From contig NC_089591.1 of the NCBI RefSeq assembly GCF_019320115.1, forward strand, positions 58,342,078 through 58,406,077: a stretch of DNA of 64,000 nucleotides, written 5' to 3'. Positions 22,903 to 34,626 of the stretch are shown one piece after another. Position 1 is the first letter of the stretch; each line of letters begins with the position of its first letter. Under the pieces are notes generated by a model that worked only from the letters and a program-made list of their open reading frames with translations, was not told the DNA's origin and made no database searches. The translations under genes and the position numbers were made by a program. This stretch comes from Miscanthus floridulus. Lineage: Eukaryota > Streptophyta > Magnoliopsida > Poales > Poaceae.

Positions 22903-23937
22903 CAAGGCAGAGGCGTGCACAGACGAATTCTTTGGAGTCGTTGAAGCACGAGTCCATCCCGTACTCATACTACATGCAGATTCAAAGAACCGAGATGACA
23001 GACAGCTCCATCAGTCACAGCTGAGGCAACTGTACGTATAATATATACATGCATGTTATTAAACTGAAATGGCCGGGTACGTACCAGAATCCAGAGGAAG
23101 TATAAATGATCTGGAAGCCATTCTGCAGAGACAGAGAGCATGCATATGCACTATGCAGAGCAAGGACAGACAGACAGACAGAGTTCAGTTCAGACTTGAG
23201 AGTTGAGACTGACTGAGCACATTGCAAATTGGTTGCAAAGGCGAATTAATAAAACATGCATGCAACGGAATGGAGAGACAGCACCCATCGATGGACCTGG
23301 AAGAGGGTGAAGTGGATGAGGAAGAGCACGAAGGTTGGTTTTGCGAACCAGAAGTAGGAGTCGCTGACTTGCATGAGCGGGATGCCCTGGATCACGGCGT
23401 GCCGCTCCGTGATGTCGATCGCCATGCGGCAGATGATGCCCTGCAGCTTTGTCCCCACGGACAGGATGATCACCACCGGCATGATGGACATCATCATTCA
23501 TGGATTATTAAATATTGGAGCAAGAGGAAAATGCATGATGGAGGAATAGGATCCTAGGACTAGGTGGATATATACAGAAGATGGATCGAGCAGCTCACCA
23601 TTGACATTGACATTGAGAAAGAGGAAGATGAGAGCAGAAGCCCAGAGGGGAGGACTGATCCCCACGATCACCTTGAAGTCGTCCTCCAGTGACCGCTTGA
23701 TGTACTTCTGGAAATCAAACTTGCTGCCAGGAGCAAGATGCACCTGCATACACGTACATACGTTACTGCTGATTGCCAAAGATTCAGTTAATTAATTAAA
23801 TGCAGCACGACAATATACATATATAGCTGGCTGAATGAATGAATGAACAAGTTGGTGACATACGTTGACAATGCTGTGGCGCAGCGTGCAGTAGTCTGCC
23901 TGCCTCACGGATCTGAAGAACTACCAGAAGTTGCTCT
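22903..23937 (-). pseudogene. Truncated MLO-family pseudogene
   Basis: Five consecutive MLO exons can be followed on the minus strand with GT-AG borders: about 23937-23864 ('FFRSVRQADYCTLRHS'), 23743-23599 ('KYIKRSLEDDFKVIVGISPP'), about 23493-23297 ('ERHAVIQGIP', 'VSDSYFWF'), 23122-23085 ('NGFQIIY') and 22969-22903 ('YEYGMDSCFND'). MLO proteins are seven-helix plasma-membrane proteins involved in powdery-mildew susceptibility and other processes. The N-terminal exons and the C-terminal calmodulin-binding tail are missing. An in-frame TAG at 23921-23923 replaces a Gln codon by a C-to-T change, and the 5' side of the third exon is altered. It converges on the NLR pseudogene, with 309 bp between the two. 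Confidence 0.8.
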
Positions 23938-24463
23938 GCCGGAAGACAATTGTCAGTCAGTCTGTAGCAATTCGTTTCGTTTCGTTTCGTTTCAGAAAGG
24001 TACTGTACTGTATGTTAATCATGCATGAATGCATCTTACGATAGATGTTAGAAGGATGCTGGGAACTTGTTGAGCACATTCATATGCTGCCTCACGGACC
24101 TTACATAGTATCACAATATAATCCGGTGCTATAAACGGATCATTTACTGTTTAAAAAAATATACCGGTGGAGCAACATCTAGTGGGGCTTGGTATGGGTT
24201 ATTTTTTGGATTTAGGAACAAAGAATATTCCGGCCTCCCACATCCACGCGTGAACGAGTATATATAGACGATATGGGCTATTTACATCTACTAGTCAATT
24301 TTGGGAAAGTCTATATAAGCTCGTGTATCTACTTCACCCATGAACTATGAAATCATATATTGAACACCCAAAACTTTCACTAACCGGCTATTTAACCTCT
24401 TCTAGCGGTACAAGCTGGTTCACCTTGACATGTTGACTTTAGGCACCTAAACCTAGTCACCTA
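23938..24463. other. Spacer with simple repeats
   Basis: A (TTTCG)n run lies at 23971-23990. A degraded MLO-like 'ctgcctcacgga' reappears near 24090. No gene is visible. Confidence 0.4.
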
Positions 24464-25075
24464 CTCCGTTCGTCCCGAAGTAACTGTTATTTTTGGTTTT
24501 CGTACCGTAAGTTTAACTGGATTTGTAGAAAATACGTACAACATTTGTATCTCCAAATATATTTATTATGAAAATATATTCAACGATCTATCTAATGATA
24601 TTAATTTTGTACCATAAATATTAATATTTTACATATATATTTAGTCAAAGTTGTTTCTTAGAAAACAAAAACGACAGTTATTTAGGTCACTTTTCCTATA
24701 TTTCAAGTGCCTGAATTTTAAGATAATTTTAGGCAACACTTTTATAATCAACTAGTACAAGTAAATCATTACTTTTATGATTTATTATTTGCCTTTGTAT
24801 CATAACATATTAAATTTTTGCCCTTATCTAACTATAGAAACAATTGTAAATTGCTAATTTTCTTTGTGCCTATCTAGAACAAACTTGGTGGGATTCATGG
24901 CTTTGTCCAACGGTTTTTTATTCTTGGAACAAAAATTGCAGATTATGTCTACATAAATTGTAATGAACTAGAACTATAATTTTAGTATGAAATATATGCA
25001 ATAACTATCGTCCGAAAGAAAATTAAAATTCAGACACCTGAATTTTAGCAAATCTCTATTTAGGAATGGAGGGAG
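24464..25075. mobile_element. Stowaway-like MITE
   Basis: Ends CTCCGTTCGTCCCGAAG and ...AGGAATGGAGGGAG form the classic Stowaway (Tc1/mariner) terminal repeat, flanked by TA on both sides (24462-24463 and 25076-25077). At 612 bp it is longer than usual for the family and AT-rich inside. No transposase. Confidence 0.65.
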
Positions 25076-25077
25076 TA

Positions 25078-25928
25078 CACTCTACTCCAACTAAACTTTA
25101 GTTCTAGGGGATCTAAACAAACTTTAAACATTCGGTGATTAAACTTTAGTTTAACTAAATTTTAGATAGTCTTAAGACAAGCTTGTCCTAGAAATTTCCA
25201 AATTTAAAAGACAAGAAATTCCTCGCCTGTTGAAGTCTCTTCCGCTCCAGAAAGAGAAAAAAAAAACACCTAGTAGCTATTTACACAGATGGTAGATCTA
25301 GTGGGAGTTGTGAGAACGATACACTATTGTAGAATGGTTGTAACCGGCAGCCGAACACTCTGTACCTATATATCCTCACTCAGTCCTGAATAAATAGATT
25401 TGTAGTAAGTTTAGGATATATTAGTATGATAAAGAAAAAATTATACAAACCCTTCATCAATTAGAGTAGTTGCACAGTAATCGGTGATTGTTCCAGCTAC
25501 ATAGACTTAACACTAGATTAAGAGATGGGAAGAGGTACATTAAATGCGAGAAGACTTTGAGAAAAATAAATGGACTAGTGGACCATTCAGCCTCATGGAG
25601 ATTGATTTATTTGTATGTTTTTTTAACGAGAAATCTATTTATTCAGAGGAGTGAGTATATACATAAATCCATAAAAAAAGCTCAGTTTTACCCAAAACAC
25701 ACTTCCATAGTGCGAGCTGGTGCTGGACAAAATATGTGCAAAGTCCAAGGGAGGAGAAGAAAATCTCACACCCATGGCATGACAAGTAAAGACAGGCATG
25801 GGCCCGGTGCACGCTCCTTCCAAGGAGCCGATCTCAGAGAACACAGAACAGTGTCCGCATTTCAAACTGGGCTCATAAAGTTCTGTCGCCTCGCCTGTAG
25901 CCGGTAGGATAGCAGCTGGTGGAGAGGG
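25078..25928. other. Upstream region of the small secreted-protein gene
   Basis: No gene is supported. A self-complementary patch (actaaactttagtt ... aaactttagtttaac) lies at 25090-25165. The final 70 bp are GA-rich and lead into the (GA)n leader. Confidence 0.35.
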
Positions 25929-25950
25929 GAGAGAGAGAGAGAGAGAGAGA
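25929..25950 (+). repeat. (GA)11 microsatellite in the 5' leader
   Basis: Eleven GA units end two bases before the ATG at 25953. GA-rich leaders are common in plant genes, and GA arrays are targets of BPC/GAGA-binding factors. A regulatory role here is inference. Confidence 0.85.
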
Positions 25951-25952
25951 GG

Positions 25953-28645
25953 ATGGATTCTCAAGCGCCGCTTCGTCCTCTAGCTTTCGCCTGCTTCATC
26001 TTCCTTTGCTCATCCTTCTGGGCAGCAAATGGGATGCACGCTAGGGTTGGTGCGGCGGCGGCGGATGGGGAGAGCAGGAGGATGCGGCTGCACACCGATG
26101 GGAGCCGCGGCGACGAGCACGCATGGCCTGGGTACCTCTACACCCGAGCAGTTGGGAGATGCACATCCCAGTAAGCAACTCAAACCACTCCCAGCCCCAT
26201 TCCTGGAATCAAATGCAGTGCCTTTCTTAGGTGGATGTTAAGAGGATTTGACTTTCAGTTGGTTATTTTAGCAACTTTTGTTGGTCAGTGTTCACTATTC
26301 AGTTAGACATTAAATCTATTCTAAAAAAGGAAATGAATAAGAGGTTGAATCTTGGGATGTTCCTGCCGTCCTGCGTGTAAATCTTTCCTGGTCAAGAAAA
26401 TGGGTGGTTTCAGGTTAGATAGAGTACACATTGTAGGAGCTGGAGGCTTGTACCTTACTAAGCTCAACCTTTTAAGTTCAGGATTCAGAGAATGAGAACG
26501 CAAGAAAAATGTTAGCCTTTTAGGTTAGGTGATGCAAGATGTGTCCCCAAAATTTAATCTTCTGGGGATGGGTAGATCTCAAATAGTTGTCGTTTCAGCC
26601 TAAAATTCCAGCTAAAAGGGTATAAGATTGCTAGGCACTTCTTTGTGAGCCCACCACCTCAAATGTCCTTCCTTGAAATACCTTGTCGTACACTCCATCC
26701 CAAGCTAAATTCTTGAGCAAACCATCCCATGGAATCGTCCTGCTAAGCTGTACAGCACTTGCTCCATCGAGTATGTCTTGACTTTTGAACAAGAAGTTAG
26801 GGTGTTGTCTGGTCAGTTAGAGAGGTTGTTGTAACAATGTATTTCCTGCAGTAATCATGCCATTCCTTATTTGGAGTATCTGTATGTGGCGCATTTTTGC
26901 TTCTTTTGAGTTGGTGTGAATGCACAACCATCATAACAGCTCCTGTCCTGGCCTAGTCTCATGACATGAGGACCATTCACATTGGTTTCATTAATTATAT
27001 GAATCTATGAACATTTCGTTGATCTCAAGCTTTGGTTGTCGTAGTTGTCCTGTTGTGGGGCGTCCTGTTATTAACAGACGTTGTTTCATGTTTTGGCCTT
27101 GTGGGGCGTTCTCTGCAATAGATGCACTATCATAGCCTCTGCATGATCCAATTATGTGGATCACACCTTTCTACATAAGGCCCGTTTGAATCCTCTGGAT
27201 TTTGAGAACATGGATAGAAAAAAATCCCACAATCTTAGTATGTCATCCAAATGGCCTAGATTTTAAAAGGATTTAAACTCACAGATTTTTAGAATCTCAA
27301 AGTCCAATAAAACTATTGGGATTCCTTTTATCCGGATTCTTAGAATCCCTTGGGATTCAAACGGCACCTAAGATTTTTACAGTGAAAAGTCAGCAAAATG
27401 GCTAAAACTACCTGCAGGTGCAGCTTGGTAAAAAATGCCTTCCACGAGGAGTTTGAAAAAATAACCATAGTTATGGCCTTATGGGCACTGCTAACCAGCT
27501 AATTGCTAAACAATATGAGTTCTGAACTTTACTTCTCTGCCCTCTTTTGGGGGAGAATGAAAGGACACTTTCTTTCAGTTTGTTTTCTTTCTTTCTGGTA
27601 GGACCTTAGCGGCTTATCATCTTAAATGGCCTTTTCTTGGCACAAATAAACACTTTTTTTTTTAGCAGAGGCACAAATAAACACTTTGTGCCCCCACTTT
27701 CCTGCAAAATTTATGTCCTGCTGCTCCTTCTGCATTCCATGGCTTTATACCCTTTCTACCTACATATAGATAATAATTGATTCAGCAGGATAAACAACTC
27801 ACCATTCGTTTCCTGATCAATTTTAAACCTTTGAATAAAAGTCCTTCCATGAATCTAGGGAAGGAAAAGCACATCTGGCAATCAAATAAAACTGAGAGCA
27901 CGTTCCTTTTCCTTTATCATAGTTATTAGCTGCTGGCCTGCTGATGCTCTTTCTGTATGGAACAGAACTTCCTTTTTGGAAATTTTCCTCGGTAACATCT
28001 ATTTATGAGTGGCAGCCAAACACTCTTAGTATTTATTAAGATGGCTGTTGATTCTCTTGCATAACTCTCAAGCAATACATAGATTTGTTTTTGCCATGTA
28101 AAAAAATCATGAGTTTCCACAATGTTCTCCCATTTTATGCAGGAAAATGTTGAGGAAGAGGGATAAAATGTGTAGTACGCTGTCAACATTTTGTTTACGT
28201 TGCATTTTAAGTATGGAGCAGCTTGAATGAGCTGCCTAACCATCTTTTGTCCAACTAGTTAGTAAACAGCAACGATGAGATCCTCATATCATATTATCGT
28301 GTGCAAACACACTGCAGATTCTGGAGCAGTGGAGCTGAGCCATGGCCCAACATCGTCCCTCAGGAAGCGGCGGTGGCGAAGGTCTTCGGCTCTAGGTCCG
28401 TGGAGAGGTACGGACCGCGCCTCACCCTGCTGGAAGCTACTATGAGAACCGACGACATCGGTGGCAGCGCCTTTGTGAAGCTCGTGAAGCAAGGGAGCGC
28501 TGCTCTCCTCAACGCCTACACGAGGAGAGGGTTTCCTTTCGATTCCTGGGAGGTGAAGGCCCTGCTGCTAGAGGCGCTGGTGTCCGAGGAGGCTGCCGTG
28601 GTCCAGGCGGAGCGATTTGAGCAGGCGAACGAATCCTGTGTTTGA
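25953..28645 (+). CDS. Small predicted secreted protein, two exons, function unknown
   Basis: CDS join(25953..26170, 28318..28645), 181 residues. Exon 1 ends TCCCA before GTAAGC and exon 2 starts after ACTGCAG. The phase-2 junction gives 'TSQFWSSGAEPWPN', which reads naturally. A hydrophobic N-terminus (about residues 8-24) followed by NGMHA looks like a cleavable signal peptide. The mature part has Cys near 70 and a Cys two residues from the C-terminus. Exon 2 is rich in conserved-looking aromatic and charged blocks ('VFGSRSVERYGPRLTLLEAT', 'GFPFDSWEVK'). There is no frameshift, codon use suits a grass gene, and the 2147-bp intron contains a MITE at 27179-27368. I do not recognise a named family. 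I infer a conserved plant protein from its intact splicing. Confidence 0.75.
27179..27368. mobile_element. Tourist-like MITE in the intron
   Basis: A 190-bp element with ends GGCCCGTTTGAATCC and ...GGATTCAAACGGCACC, flanked by TAA (27176-27178 and 27369-27371). This is the PIF/Harbinger target duplication. It is AT-rich and non-coding, and lies within the intron of the secreted-protein gene. Confidence 0.8.
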
Positions 28646-28947
28646 TCTTTGATGGATGGAAATGAAATGATGGTGGTGCTGAAGGGGGCGTAGAGTAGCA
28701 GTGTATTGTGTCCGTAGTTGGTCACCACTTCTGTGACTTTGGCGTTGAGGTTTCTGAAGCCTCTTGGTCGCCACTTCTGTCTCTTGGTCGGCATGTTTTT
28801 CTCTAAATGCCGGGGTTTGTGTAATGTGGTTGTGTGCACTGATGTGTAGGTTCTAATGTACGGATCGTAATTTTCATTCATGTTCCAATGTTAATGGAAG
28901 TTCTCACACGCACCGTCGTGGTATCGTGTTCCTGATGCTTGCTATCG
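28646..28947 (+). other. 3' UTR and spacer
   Basis: Sequence after the stop of the secreted-protein gene up to the MULE target duplication. Nothing else is recognised. Confidence 0.4.
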
Positions 28948-29713
28948 CCGAATTTTTTATTTTTTAGCCCATTTTTTGAAAGTTTTTCACAAATACGCCC
29001 CTGGAGAAAAGATTTCAGAATCTGGACCCATAGCTCGGCGTCATCGATACTGGTGCCGAGCTAACATGTCTCGGCAGTCAGCGTCCCTGGTGCCGAGCTC
29101 TTAGGCTCGAGACCTACGTGGAGGTGACATGGCAGGAAGCTCGACGCTAGCCATCCTGGTGCTGAGCTCGGCGCCGTAGATCTTAGCGTCGAGCTTGGCG
29201 CCAGGGTGAATGGCAGCCGAGCTTGTGTTTTAACCTCGGCCCCAACCTTCCTGCCCGAGCCTTCTTCCTCTTCTTTCTCCTCCCTCTCAGGTTTTTTCTC
29301 TCCCCACTTCGCCCTACCTCACTGAATCGGCATATTGGACCTTGAAAACTTTGATTTGATCCGTAGATCTTTGAGAGCAAGGTATCCTCGTTCTCCTCAT
29401 AGTTTTTTTTGGCATCGATTCGATATATATTAGTCGGATTTTTCAACCTAAGAATCATCATTACTTAGGGTTTCATTCTATCCCTCAATATTTGTATTAT
29501 ACAACCATCGGGGAAAAGCTAGCAAACCTAGGCACATGTAGTTATGTTATGGGTTCATTGTTGTGCATTAAATGGGAAACCCTAGGTTTAGAGTGTAATG
29601 TTAATTGCTTTTGGTTCTTAGAACGAAATTGGTTGTATTGTAGTTATGGTTCTCATTGACATTTATTTGTGATATTTTGATTTATGTTTGTTAAATTACA
29701 TCCGTCTTGTTAG

Positions 29714-30912
29714 ATGCAAGAAATGTTTCGGGAGGAGTTTTGGCGAAAACGGGGTCGTCCTCGAGAATTATACCCCGACGCGTCTAGCAAAGATGCCCCC
29801 GTCCCTTCTGACCTCCCTGTCTCTAACTGTGACTATGGTTTCCCTGGCCCATGTTTTTCAATCGAAACATCCGGACACAGCGGCGCGGTGCTTCTACACA
29901 TGCAGTCGTTTTAATGTAAGAAATTGTTTCCACTATCTTTTTTCTTTATTTGTGTAAGTATGCTACTAATATTTTGTTGGAATCTCGTCGTGTAGGACCA
30001 TGAGAGGTGTTTTTTCTTTCAGTGGATCGACGGTGCAGACAAGTTTGATCCTAGGTACCTCCTTTTCGACGATTGGTTTAGAGGGAGACATCCACGTGAG
30101 CACTTCAAGCGGTGGGTTCCACCCCCCTAACCCTCCGCCAATGACGGCTAAGGAGAAGTACCTAGCCGCAGTTAGACGACTCGAGGAACCTCCTCTGTGC
30201 GATTGCGGAGATCGAGCTGTGATAAACCCTGAGAATACGTTGAAGTTTATGTGTCCAAACAAGCATGAAGTAAGTGCAAAGTGTATGTGTTGATATCTTG
30301 AGCTATATGTGTTCATGTACTAATGTCACCTTATTTAGGTGTTTGCAATGACGAAGTATCATTTCAAGGAGTGGTTGTATGGTCCTAAGAACCAATGGCC
30401 GGAAGAACCGCAAAAGGTTAAAGAAAAGAAGAAAGAAAGGGTAATTTACAAAGCACCTCATGCCATGTGCAAATGTGGTGTTAAATCCAACTATGACCTA
30501 GTCCCTTCGGAGCTTGGAATAGGCCATTATTGCGGCCATATGGTTGAGTATGATGAGGTTGGTTATTTTTTTGGTAAATATGAAATCGTATTTTGTTTCT
30601 TTTGCTAAGACATGATATAATATTTCTTTTGAACAGAGCACTAGGAAATACAGGTGGAAATGTTATAATGGTCAAGCTAAGTTCTTGGATGAACTGAAGG
30701 GAAGGCAAGTAATTGCACGGAAGAGGGATATGGACCTGACTACGTCAACCTATTCGTTAAACATCACAAAGAAAAGATGCATGAGTTTGTTAGACAGCGC
30801 GGTATTTATAACCCGATCGATGTTGGGCTTAACAAATAGGGGATTTGAGAGGCGGATGACGTTAGAGGAGGAGATGGCAAGGAAGGAGGCAAGGGAGGAG
30901 ACAAGAGTATAG
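29714..30912 (+). pseudogene. GRF-type zinc-finger passenger gene of the MULE
   Basis: Four exons with GT-AG borders: 29714-29915, 29996-30269, 30339-30557 and 30637-30912. Exon 1 starts 'MQEMFREEFW' and moves into a GRF-type zinc finger (CDYG ... ARCFYTC ... ERCFFFQW) that spans the first intron. Exon 2 holds a second pair, CDCGD...CPN. Exon 3 has CKCG...YCGH, preceded by 'KEWLYGPKNQWPEE'. Frame changes are needed near 29843, at the C run near 30120, and within exon 4, so no intact product remains. GRF fingers bind nucleic acid in other proteins. The role of this grass-repeat version is unknown to me, and similar sequences recur in grass MULEs (recollection, not checked). Confidence 0.6.
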
Positions 30913-31310
30913 ATGCAGGTGGCATGGGGCTGGCGCGGCGCGGGCGAGGCGCGGACGCGTGGTCCGACACGGTGGCCGCCGCGGCCGAGGAAGCGGGGAA
31001 GGGCGGCCGGCGCGGCGCGAGGCGCGGTGGCCGCCGCAGCCGCAGCCGAGGAAGCGAGGAAGGGCGGCCGACGCGGGCGCGGGGCTCGGTGCGGGCCTGG
31101 GGCCGACGCGGCCACGAGACTCGGGGCAGTCGCGGGGCGGAGACGGCGGCCGGCGCGGGCTCCGGGCGCTGCGCGGCCTCGGTGGCGGCGCGGGCTTGGG
31201 CGGCCGGTGGCAGGGTCCGAGCGCGGCGGCGGCGGTGCTCTGCTCGGCTCGGGCGAGGGAGATGCGAGAGAGAGGGGAGGAAGAGAGAGGATTGGGCCCA
31301 TACGTAATAA
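30913..31310. repeat. GC-rich degenerate tandem repeat inside the MULE
   Basis: Extremely GC-rich sequence with repeated 'gccgaggaagcg..gaagggcggcc' units (about 30985 and 31045). Reading frames of 127-230 residues are open on both strands, but they are Arg/Ala/Pro/Gly low-complexity shadows. Such blocks are typical of captured GC-rich gene pieces in Pack-MULEs. Confidence 0.5.
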
Positions 31311-31643
31311 AGTCTCGGCGCCATTCACCTTGGCACCGAGCTCGGCGCCGAGCTCGGTGCCAGGGTGGTTGGCACCGAGCTCCCTACCATGTCACCTCCA
31401 CGTGGGTCTCGAGCCTAAGAGCTCGGCGTCAGGGACGTTGGCGCCGAGACGTGTTATCTCGGCGCCAGCATCGATGGCGCCGAGCTAAGGGTCCAGAGCG
31501 CCGAGACGTGTTATCTCGGCGCCAGCATCGATGGTGCACCGAGCTAAGGGTCCAGATTCTGAAATCTTTCCTCCAATGGCGTATTTATGAAAAAACTTTC
31601 AAAAAAAAAGGGCTACAAATAAAAAAAAAATCGGTTGCTACCG

Positions 31644-34286
31644 CGCCGTGATTGCATGCACAGCACCATTGCACGTTGTCGGCTTGGGCGACGGGCGCAC
31701 CATGGGAACCTGCCTGGCGCCCACGACAATCCCCCGGCACCACGCACGCAATTCGTCGTGTTCGCCTAAATCCCAATCCCAGGAGGCGCGGCTCCGCGAC
31801 GAGCTACCGAGCAGGTGGTGAAGGTGAACTGGAGCTGTGAGCTGTGTGTGGCGGCGTCACTTTCGCCGGCGGCTGCACTCGTCGCGGATTTTGCATCGAG
31901 ACCGCTAGGGCGGCGTGGGGATTTTTTTTTTTTTATTTTGAGTGCCCGTGCGTTGCAAAGTGAGAACACTTATATAGGGTGATGTTCAATTTGGAACTTT
32001 CAATTATGTGATACTAAGGTAATTTGGAACTTTGAATTAACAAAGTAAATATGTAAAAAAAACTGGTTAAATTAACCGTTGCCAACTCCAGAACTATTTT
32101 GAAATTTCTTCTTGCCACGCTGTTCACAGCTTCCAAGCATTCGTTGGAATCAGTCTTCAAATGGGTCAAATGCTGCTCTTGCTCGTCTCATTTATATTTA
32201 TATATCTAAAAAGACCATAGGTTGCGCAATCACGCTACCAACCCAGTAAGATATGTGGTAGTACCAAACATTGTTTGTCCTCAATATCACAAGGAGACAA
32301 GGAGTATCATATTTGTTGCTTAATAGTTGTATGCTCGTACGTTGCCATGGTATTTGAACACAATAAGAGAAGAGAAGCATGAAAAAAAAACATGATGTTT
32401 TAAGATCAGACACACTACAATTTACCTGATCTTAGCATCATTGCCGGTTTGAGCTATATGGAGATAAATAAGCATCAATTGTATATAGCAACGTCCAAAC
32501 AAAGCATGAGCAAAGAATACAAACACTCGATTCAACAAAAACTTATTACTACATCCGAAGGCCATGTCAAGAGAAATTTGACATTTCACATTTATAGTGG
32601 CTGTAAGAATATAGGCTTGTATTGCTCGCTGGCACAAAAAGCAATGGCATTCTGCCGACCAGGTTACGAGCACAAGCAACGCACCTGAATGGGGTTGGTG
32701 TTGAGGAGCCCCTTAGTGCAGGCGCCTTCCGCTGTTGACTGATTCTCGATGGCGGACACCTCCCTGTACTACACGATCACACGACACCACCGGCACTCTC
32801 GACACACCTCCCCAGTCGCCCCCTCTACTGCCAGCATGACTGAAAATAGGTGGGCGTTTCAAACCAAACACCTTTGGATTACAGTGCTGGACAGCGGTGG
32901 CACGCGTCTCATCTTGAGCAACAATAACAGCAGTTCTAATGTCATACAGTGTTCCTAAATAAAATACCAGGCCTAGGCAGATTACCTACAAAGAGGCAGA
33001 TGATGTAAAACAACAGACACTAAACTTAGTTTTAAACTGAATCTGAATCGGTTACATGTTACATGGTTTGCAGACAATTTAACAGAGTCATCCACACTTT
33101 ATTGCAATGCTCGCATGATTAAGATGAATTACAGGATTTTCTGAGAAGGTTTCTCACCTCTGCATCTGGCTACTCAATCCAATGCTGCGCATTGCAATGC
33201 ACATAGATTCCATGACACATCTAAGAGCCAGCCCTTTCTGCTCTACTCTTTGATCTTCATTACCTACAGAAAAGAACTAAGATTAAGAATCAGGGACGGA
33301 TTAAACGGAGCACTTTCGCAAAGATGGAAAAGGGCCAGAAACTAATTATATGACTTACTGACCTAATAACTAACTAATACCAATTACAGTGCATAATGAA
33401 GAAGATTGCTGATGGCCATGCTCATCTGGTTCATGTATTTGTCCATGCTGCCAGCTTCTGGCAATAAAAAAATTCATGTAGGGGTGCTTGCTAGTCATTT
33501 TTCCAAGAAGTGGGTTATGTTTTGGCTTGATAATCTTGTCTTAGCAAGGATTCCAGGTATTCAAGACAGATTTACTTCAAGAAACTATAGTGTCCTAAAT
33601 ATGCAATTTTGTCGCCAGTTTCATTAAAAAAACATCATTGACAGCATATAAGTACTGGAGGAATGAAAAGAAAAATACCTTCATGAGATTGGGGGTATAG
33701 CCTGCAATTCTGAGTTCTGAGTTCACGTCTCCCTTTTAAAGCTGGCAACAAGTCCTTCATCGTATGTTCCCTTCCAGGTTTCCAAGCATAGATAATAGGC
33801 TTGGTTCTACCTAGAAAAAGGCTAACCTCATGTCGCCGCATCCATCGCAATAGTAGGCCTCTCCCTCTCCGCACGCCCAGGAGGCCCTCCTGGTTGAGCG
33901 CAGCACATCTAGTTAATTAGTCTGAATCCCTCTATATATAATTAATTAACAGATGAAACTGAGATTTGTTGGAGCCCTCCCCAAAATAATTTGCAGGGTC
34001 CCAAACCTCTTAATCAAATAGTAAATGCTGAACCTCAGATTAAAAACTTTTTTTGCAAACATTAATGTAGGTTGAATGTGATATTGGCTCTCGTCGCCCA
34101 AACTTTTATACACATCTTTGCCTTTATTCAAAGCAGAAATCTGTACAAAATGAGAATACGCAATCAGTTTCCTTAAATTGTCAGATTTTGTATGATATTG
34201 TTAGTTTTCTGACAGATGGCAATTGGGAGAAACACACATTATAGCTGAAGCTATATAAATGATGAGAAAAACAAAAACATACAAAA
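31644..34286. other. Long stretch without a supported gene
   Basis: Mostly AT-rich spacer. A poly-T run lies at 31921-31934. An exon-like GC-richer patch on the minus strand at about 32685-32860 ends with a donor-like CAG|GTGCGT, and another lies at about 33655-33900, but I cannot link either to a protein. No bounded transposon was found. Confidence 0.35.
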
Positions 34287-34440
34287 TGTCAAAAACAATG
34301 GCCACGGAGAAGGGCACCAGGTAGCAGTTGTTCACGAAGTCGTTGCTGCCGACGGGGAAGGCACGCTGCGTGCGCGAGGTGGCTGAATCGCCGCCGCCTC
34401 CTTCTGGCTGTTCGGCTGTCCCATGGGCGCGAGCCGTGTC
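34287..34440 (-). pseudogene. Possible GDSL-lipase exon fragment
   Basis: On the minus strand the frame reads 'VGSNDFVNNCYLVPF'. This resembles the GSNDxxxNY block that carries conserved residues of plant GDSL esterases/lipases. The flanking frame is low-complexity (Gly/Arg-rich) and no other GDSL block was found nearby. It could be a lone exon of a captured or decayed gene, or chance similarity. Confidence 0.25.
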
Positions 34441-34626
34441 CATGACTTAGAGCCGCTTTGCTTGTCCGGCTTCCCACACCACTGCCGCCTCCTTCGTCCC
34501 TAGTCGAGCCTCGGGCTCCTTTGTAGAACATGAATTAACCGCATAAATCACATATGTCAAGCATACTCAATTGATATACTCATAAGATATTATCTAAACA
34601 TTCAATGCTTGAGCAAAAATCTCTAC

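Larger units (their letters stand above)
28948..31634. mobile_element. Mutator-like element (MULE) with long TIRs
   Basis: A 2687-bp element. The left end (CCGAATTTTTTATTTTTTAG...) and the inverted right end (CCGATTTTTTTTTTATTTGTAG...) match over roughly 250 bp, including a shared 'ATACGCC', 'GATTTCAGAATCTGGACCC' and repeated GCTCGGCGCC units. The 9-bp target duplication is TTGCTATCG (28939-28947) and TTGCTACCG (31635-31643), with one mismatch. Long TIRs and a 9-bp duplication define a Mutator-superfamily element. No transposase is seen. Instead it holds a decayed multi-exon zinc-finger gene (29714-30912) and a very GC-rich block (30913-31310), so it is Pack-MULE-like. Confidence 0.8.

Noticed and set aside
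23190..23557. Short His- and Glu-rich frames on both strands around 23.2-23.5 kb
   Set aside because: They are out-of-frame readings of the MLO exon 'ERHAVIQGIP...VSDSYFWF' on the minus strand.
30750..31651. Open frames of 127-230 residues on both strands in the MULE
   Set aside because: Low-complexity Ala/Arg/Gly/Pro translations of a GC-rich repeat. They are open on both strands and have no domain.
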